Origin: CAYYNP01 sp964472545
GTDB taxonomy: Bacteria; Planctomycetota; Planctomycetia; Pirellulales; Thermoguttaceae
Assembly (NCBI GenBank): GCA_964472545.1
Contig: CAYYNP010000070.1
Span: forward strand, 1-35,411
Direction of reading: 5' to 3'
DNA: 35,411 nucleotides
Shown piece after piece: positions 16,290 through 23,513 of this stretch; the first letter of the stretch is position 1; the number at the start of each line of letters is the position of its first letter. The notes under the pieces were generated by a model. It worked only from the letters and a program-made list of their open reading frames with translations, did no database searches and had not been told where the DNA came from. Both the position numbers and the translations under genes were made by a program.

Positions 16290-17072
16290 TCAGTCTCGTC
16301 GTCGCGGCTCGCTCGGAGGCGACTCGGCGCGGCCGTTTCCGTTGCCGTTCTCGCCGTTGGTCAGTTCGAGAAACAAGGCTTCCAGCGACGCGTCGCGCGA
16401 GGAGAGCTTCTGCCGCAGCTCGGCCACCGTGCCGAGGAAATGCAGCCGGCCGGCGTTCATGATCGCGATCCGATCGGCGATCTCCTCGGCGACCGAAAGC
16501 GTATGCGTCGACATGAAGACGGCCGTACCCGCCGCCGCCCGACGCCGCAGCAGGTCTTTGACGATCCGCACGCTACGGGGATCGAGTCCCACCATCGGCT
16601 CATCGATCACCAGCACCTGCGGCTGGTGCAACAAGGCGGAGGTGAACACCAGGCGTTGCTTCATGCCGTGCGAATAGGTCTCCGCCAGGTCGTCGAGGAA
16701 GCCGCCGAGGTCAAAGGTCTCCGACTCTTCCTCGATCCGCTGCCGGATCGACGACCGCGGGAGTCCGCGCATCTCGGCGGTGAACTCGAGAAACTCTCGG
16801 CCGGAAAGTTTGTCGTAAAGATACGGTTCGTCGGGCACGTAGCCCAACAGACGCGTGGCTTGGCGCGGGTCGGCCACGACGTCGTGCCCACAGACCTCGA
16901 CGGTCCCACGATCCGGCCGCAACAGGCTCACGATCATCTTGATGGTGGTCGTCTTGCCGGCCCCGTTGGGGCCCAGCAGCGCGAACACCTCGGCGGGCCG
17001 GACATCCAGCGTCAGGTCGTCGACGGCCGTCTTGCGTCCGTAGGTTCGGGTAACGCCGCGAAACTCGATCAT
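16290..17072 (-). CDS. ABC transporter ATP-binding protein
   Basis: The protein has 260 residues from ATG 17072 (MIEFRGVTRTYGRKTAV), preceded by an AGGGGGG tract nine bases upstream. All ABC motifs are visible: Walker A LLGPNGAGKTTT, Q-loop region GYVPDEPYLYDKL, the signature region ETYSHGMKQRL (a variant of LSGGQ, as common in ABC-2 exporters), Walker B VLVIDEPMVGLDP and the switch histidine in MSTHTLSVAEEI. The C-terminus is a short Asn/Gly-rich tail (NGENGNGNG) rich in charged residues. It lies 13 bases after the stop of the anchored-protein gene and 27 before the permease. It powers an export system of unknown substrate. Confidence 0.93.
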   Translation of the reverse strand: MIEFRGVTRTYGRKTAVDDLTLDVRPAEVFALLGPNGAGKTTTIKMIVSLLRPDRGTVEVCGHDVVADPRQATRLLGYVPDEPYLYDKLSGREFLEFTAEMRGLPRSSIRQRIEEESETFDLGGFLDDLAETYSHGMKQRLVFTSALLHQPQVLVIDEPMVGLDPRSVRIVKDLLRRRAAAGTAVFMSTHTLSVAEEIADRIAIMNAGRLHFLGTVAELRQKLSSRDASLEALFLELTNGENGNGNGRAESPPSEPRRRD

Positions 17073-17085
17073 CCCACTAGCCCCC

Positions 17086-18048
17086 CTACGGTTGCTGTGC
17101 CGTTGCCCTGGCAAAAGCCACGCGCTCTCGGTCCCACTGCTGCTCGAGCGCCGCAACGCGCTTCCCGGCGATCCGCTGAAACGTCATCTTGGCACCGAAA
17201 ATGGTCATCTCTTGCCGTAAGACGGTGCCGGCCTTGACGTGGCTGCCGTCGGCCAACACGCGCTCTTCGCGGCAGACCCAGAGCCGTCCACGGGGCGGCG
17301 TCTTGCCGATCAGCCGAAAGCCGGTCTCGCCTCGGCAGACGACGACCCAGGTGGCGATCTGATGACCGTTGTAGTTGATCCGATGGATGTCCTCGACGGT
17401 GGCTTTCAACCGCTCGGTCTTGAACGTCGGCAGGCCGGGGCTGTACGTCTCGAGTTTCCAGCTCTGGCCCATTTGCAGATCCGGCAGTAGCGTCTGCGGC
17501 GACATCGCATCGCCCAGCATGACGCCCCGCGGCAGGTCGACGGAATCTTCGTAGATGTCGTTGCCGAAGCGAATCACCAACTTCAACTTGGCCCCGTCGG
17601 CCGTGCCTTGCATCTTGATCACCGGCACCCCAGGATCGGACCGCAAAATCGACTCGAAGGCAACCAGGTGGCCCAGCATGTCGACCGTCAACGTACTCTC
17701 GGCGTCCATCCTTAGCTCGCCAAGTTCCGAGTCGCTAAGCTGAATCGCCGTGCCGATCCAACCGGGCAACAGGGCGTGTACGGGAAGCCGGTCGAAGTGG
17801 ACTTTGCTGGAGATCTGCACCGACTCGCCGGGCATCTCCGTCGTGCTGCTGATCGCCCACCCGAGCGCACGGTCGTCCAAGCTGATCTCCCACCCCACCG
17901 GAGGCTCGTCCTGTCGGGCTTCGAGAATGGTCCTGTAGTTTGGGGGATCGCCAACCAGAAGTGGTGGAAGCACTTTCTGGATAACCAGCCAACTCATGGC
18001 CGACAGCCAAAGCAGAACCACCGCGGTGTTGACCCAACGACTGTACAT
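17086..18048 (-). CDS. Membrane-anchored hypothetical protein of the ABC operon
   Basis: Start ATG 18048 follows AGGA at seven bases and gives 320 residues; the frame upstream is not supported. One N-terminal hydrophobic segment (about 5-27, VNTAVVLLWLSAMSWLVI) is either an uncleaved anchor or a signal peptide. The rest is a beta-rich, probably extracytoplasmic domain with no cysteine motif or catalytic pattern that I recognise. Conserved-looking pieces are PVGWEISLDDRALGWA, WIGTAIQLSDSELG, LKLVIRFGNDIYEDS and GQSWKLETYSPG. It is the first gene of the ABC exporter operon and could be an accessory or substrate-contacting component. Function unknown. Confidence 0.8.
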   Translation of the reverse strand: MYSRWVNTAVVLLWLSAMSWLVIQKVLPPLLVGDPPNYRTILEARQDEPPVGWEISLDDRALGWAISSTTEMPGESVQISSKVHFDRLPVHALLPGWIGTAIQLSDSELGELRMDAESTLTVDMLGHLVAFESILRSDPGVPVIKMQGTADGAKLKLVIRFGNDIYEDSVDLPRGVMLGDAMSPQTLLPDLQMGQSWKLETYSPGLPTFKTERLKATVEDIHRINYNGHQIATWVVVCRGETGFRLIGKTPPRGRLWVCREERVLADGSHVKAGTVLRQEMTIFGAKMTFQRIAGKRVAALEQQWDRERVAFARATAQQP

Positions 18049-18397
18049 TGTGTCTTCCTGCGCTCGGGCATTCCCGCAATCGGCGTGTTCCCGCAATTGG
18101 GCCTGAAGTCCGATTCGATTGTATCAGATTTCGGCCTGTGAATCCGCGCGAGAACTCCATTTGGCGCCCCTTGGCTTGCCTATCTTCCCTAAGGTGACTT
18201 CGATCGAGCTTGCAAGAAACTGCGATTCCACGGATGATACCCGCTCCGATTGGAAACGGCACGCGGCCACCCCGTACGGCGGTGTCGCGTTGCCGGCAAA
18301 GAGCACTTCAGACGGCGGCCCTGCCAGCCCGAACGACCCGACTGCGGCGGATCGCTATCACGTAAACACGTACCACCCGAGCACGGAGGCGAAGGGA
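18049..18397. other. Divergent intergenic region with a direct repeat
   Basis: This 349-bp region separates the ABC operon (leftward) from the cyclophilin-like gene (rightward). I see no gene in it. A perfect 10-bp direct repeat TTCCCGCAAT lies at 18071-18080 and 18088-18097, between the candidate leftward promoter and the first leftward gene. Confidence 0.5.
18118..18126 (-). promoter_or_regulatory. Candidate extended -10 promoter of the ABC operon
   Basis: On the minus strand the bases read TGATACAAT, an extended -10 (TGnTAnAAT) element. It would start transcription about 60 bases before ATG 18048. No convincing -35 hexamer stands at 16-18 bases, which extended -10 promoters can tolerate. 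Sequence pattern only. Confidence 0.35.
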
Positions 18398-19105
18398 ATG
18401 CGACGACATTATCAGCCCGCGGCAACCTATCTGGCCCTGTTGACGTTGTTCCTGTTGCCGATTTGCGGTTGCGGCGGAGGCGACGCGACGACTACGGTGG
18501 CGATCGATGCCCCCGAGGAAGGCGACGCGTCGGGCGCGCCGGCCGCTGCCATAACGCCGGAACCGCCGCCGGAACCGGTGCGGCCGGAGGTGGAGTTCGT
18601 GACCTCGATGGGCCGGATCGTCTTGAGGCTGGAGCGTGAGAAGGTCCAGCAGACGGTCGACAACTTCGTCAAGCACGTGCAGAACGGGCACTACAAAGAC
18701 ACGATCTTCCACCAGGTCGTCAAGGACCGGCCGAGCGTGCTGGTGGGCGGCCTGTTTCTGGCCACGCAGGCCGAGAAGCCTCTGGCTACGGCACCCATCG
18801 GCATCTATTGCGAAGCCGACAACGGCTTGCCGAATCGCCGCGGCACGATCTCGATGAGCCGTCTGCCGGGCAACCCCCACAGCGCCACCTGCGGTTTCTT
18901 CATCAACGTCAGCGACAACGAAGCGGCGTTCGACCCGACCACCGGCTACACGCCCGACAATTACGGGTATTGCGCCTTCGGCGAGGTGATCGAAGGGATG
19001 GACGTGATCGACAAGATCGCAGCCGTCGAGACCGAGAGTGCCGGCGATTTCGACCGCATCCCGGTCACACCGGTGGTGATCGAGTCGGCGCGCGTGATCA
19101 AGTAG
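18398..19105 (+). CDS. Cyclophilin-type peptidyl-prolyl isomerase-like lipoprotein with altered active site
   Basis: Start ATG 18398 follows GGAGG by eight bases and gives 235 residues. A signal peptide (1-24) ends in ICGC, so Cys25 is a plausible lipidation site. A Pro/Ala-rich linker (about 35-65) leads to a cyclophilin domain (about 66-235): TSMGRIVLRLEREKVQQTVDNF, TIFHQV, HSATCGFFINVSD, YCAFGEVIEGMDVIDKI. In active cyclophilins three residues matter: Arg55, Gln63 and Gln111 (human CypA numbering). Here they are Gln106, Val116 and Gly166. The fold is clear but catalysis may be weak or lost. From memory, FHQV occurs in other planctomycete homologues. It ends six bases before a convergent gene. 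Confidence 0.85.
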   Translation: MRRHYQPAATYLALLTLFLLPICGCGGGDATTTVAIDAPEEGDASGAPAAAITPEPPPEPVRPEVEFVTSMGRIVLRLEREKVQQTVDNFVKHVQNGHYKDTIFHQVVKDRPSVLVGGLFLATQAEKPLATAPIGIYCEADNGLPNRRGTISMSRLPGNPHSATCGFFINVSDNEAAFDPTTGYTPDNYGYCAFGEVIEGMDVIDKIAAVETESAGDFDRIPVTPVVIESARVIK

Positions 19106-19111
19106 ACACGA

Positions 19112-19723
19112 TCATTTCGACGTTACCGCCGCGTACTGCCGGCGAAGCTCGTCGAGTAGCGTTCGTTGTGTGTAGATTCGCCCGGTCGGCTTGTCGAAGT
19201 TGCGGCCGCCCTTTGTGGATTTCGACATCATCCGGTTGGCCTTCTTCCCGTCCGGGTCGCTGGCGAAGTAGCCGATCACGTCGGCCCCTTTGACGCCGCG
19301 GCCGATCAACTCCTTCACCGTCTGCTTCCCGCGGTGTAGCGAACTGATCCGCTCGAGCCGGTCGTAGGCGTCGGCGTGGGGCGCGATCCTGCGCATGAAC
19401 TTCAGCCCGGCCGGCGTGCGAAGCTGACGCACCAAAAAGTCCCCGTCCGGTGGGACCTTCTCCAGGATCTCCTGCCGATCGGCCACGGAGAACCCCAATG
19501 TGTCCAGCCGGCCAAACAGCGGCGCCACCTGCCCCCGTGAGATAATATCTCCCGTCCGATACCCCGGCACGGCAGCGAAATGGTGCGAAACGGCCTTTTC
19601 TACGTCGGCCCACTTCGGCAGGGGTTTTCGCGGAGGGGCGGCACGAATGTCGGCTGAGAGCGTGGTTCCCAGCAGCACGAGGCATATGAAAGACGACGAA
19701 CGTAGGTTCCAGCTAGCAAACAT
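19112..19723 (-). CDS. Secreted hypothetical protein
   Basis: Start ATG 19723 follows GAGGTG by six bases and gives 203 residues; the longer frame upstream has no support. A signal peptide (about 1-28, ending DIRAA) is followed by a basic, mostly helical domain with FAAVPGYRTGDIISRGQVAP, a region around residues 80-130 rich in Arg and Leu, and a lysine-rich tail (GKKANRMMSKSTKGG). No cysteine is left in the mature part, and I recognise no catalytic motif. The protein family is unknown to me. The gene converges on the cyclophilin-like gene. Upstream it has a 422-bp gap with a strong palindrome. Confidence 0.75.
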   Translation of the reverse strand: MFASWNLRSSSFICLVLLGTTLSADIRAAPPRKPLPKWADVEKAVSHHFAAVPGYRTGDIISRGQVAPLFGRLDTLGFSVADRQEILEKVPPDGDFLVRQLRTPAGLKFMRRIAPHADAYDRLERISSLHRGKQTVKELIGRGVKGADVIGYFASDPDGKKANRMMSKSTKGGRNFDKPTGRIYTQRTLLDELRRQYAAVTSK

Positions 19724-20145
19724 GCTTGTCACCTCGTCATTTTTTGTTCTCTGCGAATAGTACGTCTCCGGGAAGTCGGCGGTCTCTGTAGTTCCCGTGT
19801 CTCGTATCTGGCCGACTACCGCAGAGGGCACCAAGACTACAGAAACATAGCGATCCACACTGGTTAACCAGCCTGGATTGTCTACGCACTGCGTGGACAA
19901 TTGCTGTGAAGTGCGGTGCGCATCTTGCACGATGACACGCCCAATCGTCACACTCCTCGGCCCGCAAACTACCCCCTCTTTACGCAATCTCCCACACCTT
20001 CTCCCCCGCCGCCATCTCAGTGGAGCGGATCGCCGAGTTGTGCCGAATTCATGGAATGGATCGATATCGACTCGCCGTGTGCGCGTGCGTGGCTTGGCGC
20101 CGTTTGGCCACGATGTTGGACTGTAGCGATTAGAGAAGGTGGTTC
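19724..20145. other. Divergent intergenic region
   Basis: This 422-bp gap lies between the leftward secreted protein and the rightward ExeA-like gene. I see no gene in it; possible frames are unsupported. It holds the palindrome at 19877-19901 and the perfect 10-bp palindrome TGGTTAACCA at 19861-19870, which makes it the most likely regulated promoter region of the window. Confidence 0.5.
19877..19901. promoter_or_regulatory. 25-bp near-perfect palindrome, candidate operator
   Basis: Two 12-base arms (ATTGTCTACGCA at 19877-19888 and TGCGTGGACAAT at 19890-19901) flank one central base and pair with a single mismatch. Dyads of this size and tight centre are typical of sites for dimeric helix-turn-helix repressors. 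It lies 154 bases upstream of the secreted protein start and 245 upstream of the ExeA-like start. No regulator gene is adjacent. Confidence 0.5.
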
Positions 20146-21990
20146 ATGTACGACACCCATTTTGGCTTCTCCACTCGGCCGTTCGCCTCGGTACCCCGGG
20201 CGGAGGCCTACTTTCCGGCGGCGGCCATCGAAAATGCGCGGGTGACGCTGGCTCGATGTTTGGCCCGGGGGGAAGGAGCCGGATTGGTCGTGGGGCCGTC
20301 GGGCACCGGGAAGAGCCTGCTCTGCGCGGTGTTGGCCGAGCAGTTCCGCGAGGCGTTTCGGGTGGTGCGGTTCGGCAGCGGACGGATCAGCACGCGGCGA
20401 AACCTGTTGCAGACGATCCTCCACCAACTCGGCCGGCCGTATCGCGAGATGGACGAAGGCGAATTGCGGTTGGCGCTGGTCGATTACCTGACCACGGGCG
20501 AGGACTGTCTGCAGGGGATGATCTTGCTGGCCGACGAGGCCCACACGTTGCCGCTGAGGCTGCTCGACGAAATCCGCATGCTGACCAACGTCGCCCGCGA
20601 CGGCAAGCCGGCCGTGCGTTTGTTGCTCTGTGGCGGCGGTGTTTTGGAGGAGCGTTTTGCCAGCCCGAAACTCGACTCCTTCAGCCAGCGTTTGGCAGCC
20701 CGCTGCTATCTCGAAGCCCTCAGCCGGACCGAAACGCAGCAATACATCCGAGCGCAGATCGAGGGAGCCGGCGGAACCGGCGAGGAGATCTTCAGCGACG
20801 ACGCATCCGACAGCACGTTTCAAGCGACCGACGGCGTGCCGCGTTTGATCAACCAGCTTTGCGACCACGCGATGCTGCTGGCGTGTGCCGACGGCCGGCA
20901 GCGCGTCGAGGCGGCACAGGTCGACGAAGCCTGGGCCGACTTGCAGCAGTTGCCCACGCCCTGGAACGGCGAAAGCGAGACCGACGAAGCGGACCAGAAC
21001 GTGATCGAATTCGGCTGCCTCGACGACGAGCCCGAAGCCATCTCGCAGACGGAAACGTGGGATTCCGACACGCCGGAATTGCGGATCTCGCCGGAGTCGT
21101 CCGATGCCGACTTGCCCGATGCCGACTTGCCCGATGCCGACCTTGCTGACGTCGACTTTGCTGACCAAATCGACCCGGGCGTGACGGAGCCGTCGAAGCA
21201 ACTCGACCAGATCGAAGGCATGCTAGCCGATGTGGCCTGCGAGGAGGATGCCCGCCGGGACAAGGCTCCGCAGGACGCCGCAGAGGAGGGCGAGGGCGTC
21301 TTTGAGCCGGCCGGTACGATTGGCCCGGAGGTGGAGCTGCTTTTCGACGATCCGTTCGAGGAGCAATTCGAGGAAGAGGAGGTTGTGGACAATCGATACC
21401 ACGCTCCGACCGTGCGATTGCCGGTGACGCCGGCCCCCGACCCGCCGCGGTCGGAAATGCGCGCGGATTGGTCGCTGGTTTCCGTGACGGGAAAACGAGC
21501 GGAGCCGAAGCAACTGGGTCCCAACGACCTCGAATCGGACGAGCCCGAGCCGCTGGAAGCACAGGCTCCGCAGGAAGCACAGGCTCCGCAGGAAGTTCAA
21601 ACCCCCCTTGAAACCGAAGCACGGATTGAAGAGGAAGCACGTTTCGGGACGGAAACAGCACCCGCCCCCCAGTTCCCGCCGGAACCGGAAACGCGGCGTA
21701 ACGAGCCGGTTCCGGCCGAGAACGCGTGGACGACGACGTTCTCCGTCGAAGAGAGTCCGCCGGCAATGTACGAGCCGTCGCCGATTCGGGAGCCGGCCGT
21801 GGCCGCCAATTCCGTGGATGAATGCCGGTCCATGGGGGCATGCCTGCCCATAGCGGACGGCACCTGCGAAGGCGTCGACGAGATCGCCACGTTGGAGACC
21901 GACGACACCTCGCCCGAGCCGGTCGGTGCCGCCGCGTCCCCGCCGCGCCCGGAATTCGGCCGGCTGTTTGCCAGCTTGCGCGGCCGTTGA
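20146..21990 (+). CDS. ExeA/GspA-like AAA ATPase with long acidic C-terminal extension
   Basis: The 614-residue protein starts MYDTHFGFSTRPFASVP, the usual opening of ExeA-like ATPases. The AAA domain (about 1-275) has Walker A GPSGTGKS (50-57), Walker B GMILLADEAH (near 125) and a sensor-type region LLLCGGGVLEERFAS. It also has FQATDGVPRLINQLCDHAML, the lid pattern of this family. ExeA of Aeromonas helps build the type II secretion channel; other members work with polysaccharide export. Residues after about 285 form an acidic, Pro/Glu-rich, probably disordered tail with a repeated A-D-L-P-D motif and repeated EAQAPQ. Purine-rich AGAAGGTGG precedes the start. It is followed after 27 bases by a CpsD-like gene, which favours an export or cell-envelope role. 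Confidence 0.85.
   Translation: MYDTHFGFSTRPFASVPRAEAYFPAAAIENARVTLARCLARGEGAGLVVGPSGTGKSLLCAVLAEQFREAFRVVRFGSGRISTRRNLLQTILHQLGRPYREMDEGELRLALVDYLTTGEDCLQGMILLADEAHTLPLRLLDEIRMLTNVARDGKPAVRLLLCGGGVLEERFASPKLDSFSQRLAARCYLEALSRTETQQYIRAQIEGAGGTGEEIFSDDASDSTFQATDGVPRLINQLCDHAMLLACADGRQRVEAAQVDEAWADLQQLPTPWNGESETDEADQNVIEFGCLDDEPEAISQTETWDSDTPELRISPESSDADLPDADLPDADLADVDFADQIDPGVTEPSKQLDQIEGMLADVACEEDARRDKAPQDAAEEGEGVFEPAGTIGPEVELLFDDPFEEQFEEEEVVDNRYHAPTVRLPVTPAPDPPRSEMRADWSLVSVTGKRAEPKQLGPNDLESDEPEPLEAQAPQEAQAPQEVQTPLETEARIEEEARFGTETAPAPQFPPEPETRRNEPVPAENAWTTTFSVEESPPAMYEPSPIREPAVAANSVDECRSMGACLPIADGTCEGVDEIATLETDDTSPEPVGAAASPPRPEFGRLFASLRGR
21106..21165 (+). repeat. 15-bp in-frame tandem repeat in the ExeA-like gene
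   Basis: Four 15-bp units at 21106-21120, 21121-21135, 21136-21150 and 21151-21165 encode A-D-L-P-D, A-D-L-P-D, A-D-L-A-D and V-D-F-A-D. The unit length is a multiple of three, so copy-number change would keep the frame. Confidence 0.9.
21556..21591 (+). repeat. 18-bp in-frame tandem repeat in the ExeA-like gene
   Basis: Two identical 18-bp units (21556-21573 and 21574-21591) encode E-A-Q-A-P-Q twice; a third, decayed unit follows (E-V-Q-T-P-L). It lies in the acidic tail region. Confidence 0.85.
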
Positions 21991-22017
21991 GTACGGCGCA
22001 TCCCAGCCCACAACGTC

Positions 22018-22971
22018 ATGACCACCATCCTCGAAGCACTACAGCAGATCGACGGCACGGCGAGCCGGCCGCCCGGCTTACGGTCGGCGGAGGTGGTTGA
22101 CGTTGCCCCAACCGAATCGAGCGCCGCGGCGTTCTTCGAAGAGAATTGGATTGCCCCGGACGCGGTGTTCGAGGGGCTTGCCGCGTGTGTGGCGTCGACC
22201 GACGACGATCGCGACCCGGAGGCGGTGTTTGCCGACGGCGTGGCTTCCTACGCTTGTGCCCCCGGCCAGCCGGATACGATCGACGCCGACGCTCTCCACG
22301 ACCAAGACCTCAACCGACGCAGCGGCCGTCGTGAAACACCCGAGGCAAACCTGCCGCCGGTGCGATGGCCGCTGTTGCCCAGCGACGCGCACACCTGCGC
22401 GTTTGGAGAACTGGCCCAGTCGCTCGCGGCGCGATTCTCGGCCGAGCAGGCTGTCACGCTGATGTTCACCAGCCCGGGCGACGGCCAGGGTACGCTCGAG
22501 GTGCTGCTGCCGGTGGCCGCCGTGTTGGCCGAGCAAACCGGCCAGGAAGTCCTGTTGCTGGACGCCGACTTCCGCCGCGCGGCGCTGGCCGGCCGTCTGG
22601 GCACGGTCGCCGCAACCGGATTGGCCGATATCCTGATGGGCACCACGGCCTGGCAATCGACCGTGCGTCGCACGGCCGTGCCGCACCTGAGCCTGTTGCC
22701 CGGCGGGAGATTCCCCGTGCTCGGCGGCGGCCCGCCGCAACGGCTGAACCTCCAACCCCTGCTAGAAGAACTCGGCCGCCAATACGCGTGGGTCTTGGTC
22801 AACGCCCCATCGCTGGCCCATCGCGAAACGGCCCCCGTGGCGGCGGATTGTTCGGGAACGTTGCTGGTTGTGCGCCTCGGACACACGGTGCGGCGAGCCG
22901 TGGGCGAATCCGTGCTCGCCATCGAACAATGTGGCGGACGGCTGTTGGGAAGCGTGGCGGTCGAGGCGTAG
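22018..22971 (+). CDS. CpsD/BY-kinase-like P-loop protein with degenerate Walker A
   Basis: The 317-residue protein has an acidic, poorly ordered N-terminal third and then a MinD/BY-kinase-like domain from about residue 125. The order of elements matches CpsD/Wzc kinases: FGELAQSLAARF, then TSPGDGQGTLEVLLPVAAVL in the Walker A place, then Walker A' EVLLLDADFRR (177-187), LLPGG and VLVNAPS. The normal Walker A reads SPGxGxGKST; here the invariant lysine is Thr159 and the following residues are Leu-Glu. No tyrosine cluster is present at the C-terminus. It may bind nucleotide poorly and act as a pseudo-kinase partner of the ExeA-like ATPase, which is 27 bases upstream. No clear ribosome binding site stands before ATG 22018, so coupling is likely. 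Confidence 0.75.
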   Translation: MTTILEALQQIDGTASRPPGLRSAEVVDVAPTESSAAAFFEENWIAPDAVFEGLAACVASTDDDRDPEAVFADGVASYACAPGQPDTIDADALHDQDLNRRSGRRETPEANLPPVRWPLLPSDAHTCAFGELAQSLAARFSAEQAVTLMFTSPGDGQGTLEVLLPVAAVLAEQTGQEVLLLDADFRRAALAGRLGTVAATGLADILMGTTAWQSTVRRTAVPHLSLLPGGRFPVLGGGPPQRLNLQPLLEELGRQYAWVLVNAPSLAHRETAPVAADCSGTLLVVRLGHTVRRAVGESVLAIEQCGGRLLGSVAVEA

Positions 22972-23164
22972 GGGGCTGTGAGGGCATCCGAGATTTCGGA
23001 CGATCCGTCCAATCGCTACGGCTGGCCCCCGAAACGGCCCGTTGGGGTGGCCGGGGGCCGTTGTCGACTCCAGTCGGCCGCGCGCGCCGGTCGATCAACA
23101 ACCAAGGCCGGCGTGCTCCCAAGAAACGCTCCCACCCGGCCGCGGTCTCCCGGAGGACAGTACC

Positions 23165-23419
23165 ATGTGGCGAGGTTTCTTTTTGGCGGTCGGCATCTTC
23201 CTGTTGATCCTCGGCGCGGAGTGCCTGGGCGTAGAGCAGGTCACTTTGAAGCTCCACGAAGCTCCCCCGCCGGCGGTGGGCTACCCGCGGGAGAAGCCGC
23301 CCGAAAAAGGCCCGCAAAAGAAGATCACCCCGCCACGTTGGGCCCCCTGGAGCCTGATGTCCTGCGGGGCGGTCGTGTGCCTCTATTCTTTCACCATCCC
23401 GGCCCGGGTGCGTGGGTAG
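23165..23419 (+). CDS. 84-residue small membrane protein
   Basis: ATG 23165 follows a strong GGAGGA ribosome binding site by seven bases. The protein has a first hydrophobic segment (about 3-22, WRGFFLAVGIFLLILGAECL), a Pro/Lys-rich middle and a second hydrophobic segment (about 60-76, WSLMSCGAVVCLYSFTI). It probably spans the membrane twice with the middle outside. The MWRGFFLAxGI opening is, from memory, like small proteins seen in other planctomycetes, but I cannot assign a function. It lies 193 bases after the CpsD-like gene on the same strand. Confidence 0.75.
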   Translation: MWRGFFLAVGIFLLILGAECLGVEQVTLKLHEAPPPAVGYPREKPPEKGPQKKITPPRWAPWSLMSCGAVVCLYSFTIPARVRG

Positions 23420-23445
23420 ACGCGCAGGTCGTAGTAGATAGTAGT

Positions 23446-23464
23446 CGTCTCGCTCCGCGAGACG
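23446..23464. repeat. 19-bp palindromic dispersed repeat, copy 1
   Basis: CGTCTCGCTCCGCGAGACG is a perfect 8-bp stem with a 3-base loop. It lies between the ends of two convergent genes (23419 and 23514), where it could end transcription from both sides, although no T-tract follows. A second copy is at 26428-26446. Confidence 0.85.
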
Positions 23465-23513
23465 TCAGGGCCTCTTTCGAAGCAAGATGACTTCGCCGCG
23501 GCAGCCGACGTCG

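Noticed and set aside
15621..17237. 538-residue plus-strand frame
   Set aside because: It is antisense to the ABC permease and ATPase, is rich in Arg/His/Gln, and has no motif.
23446..23464. Firm call as intrinsic terminator
   Set aside because: The stem is strong but no run of T follows on either strand, and a near copy lies in a position where termination is not needed.
22978..23490. 170-residue plus-strand frame
   Set aside because: It is a different frame over the 84-residue membrane protein, which has a GGAGGA site and two clear hydrophobic segments.
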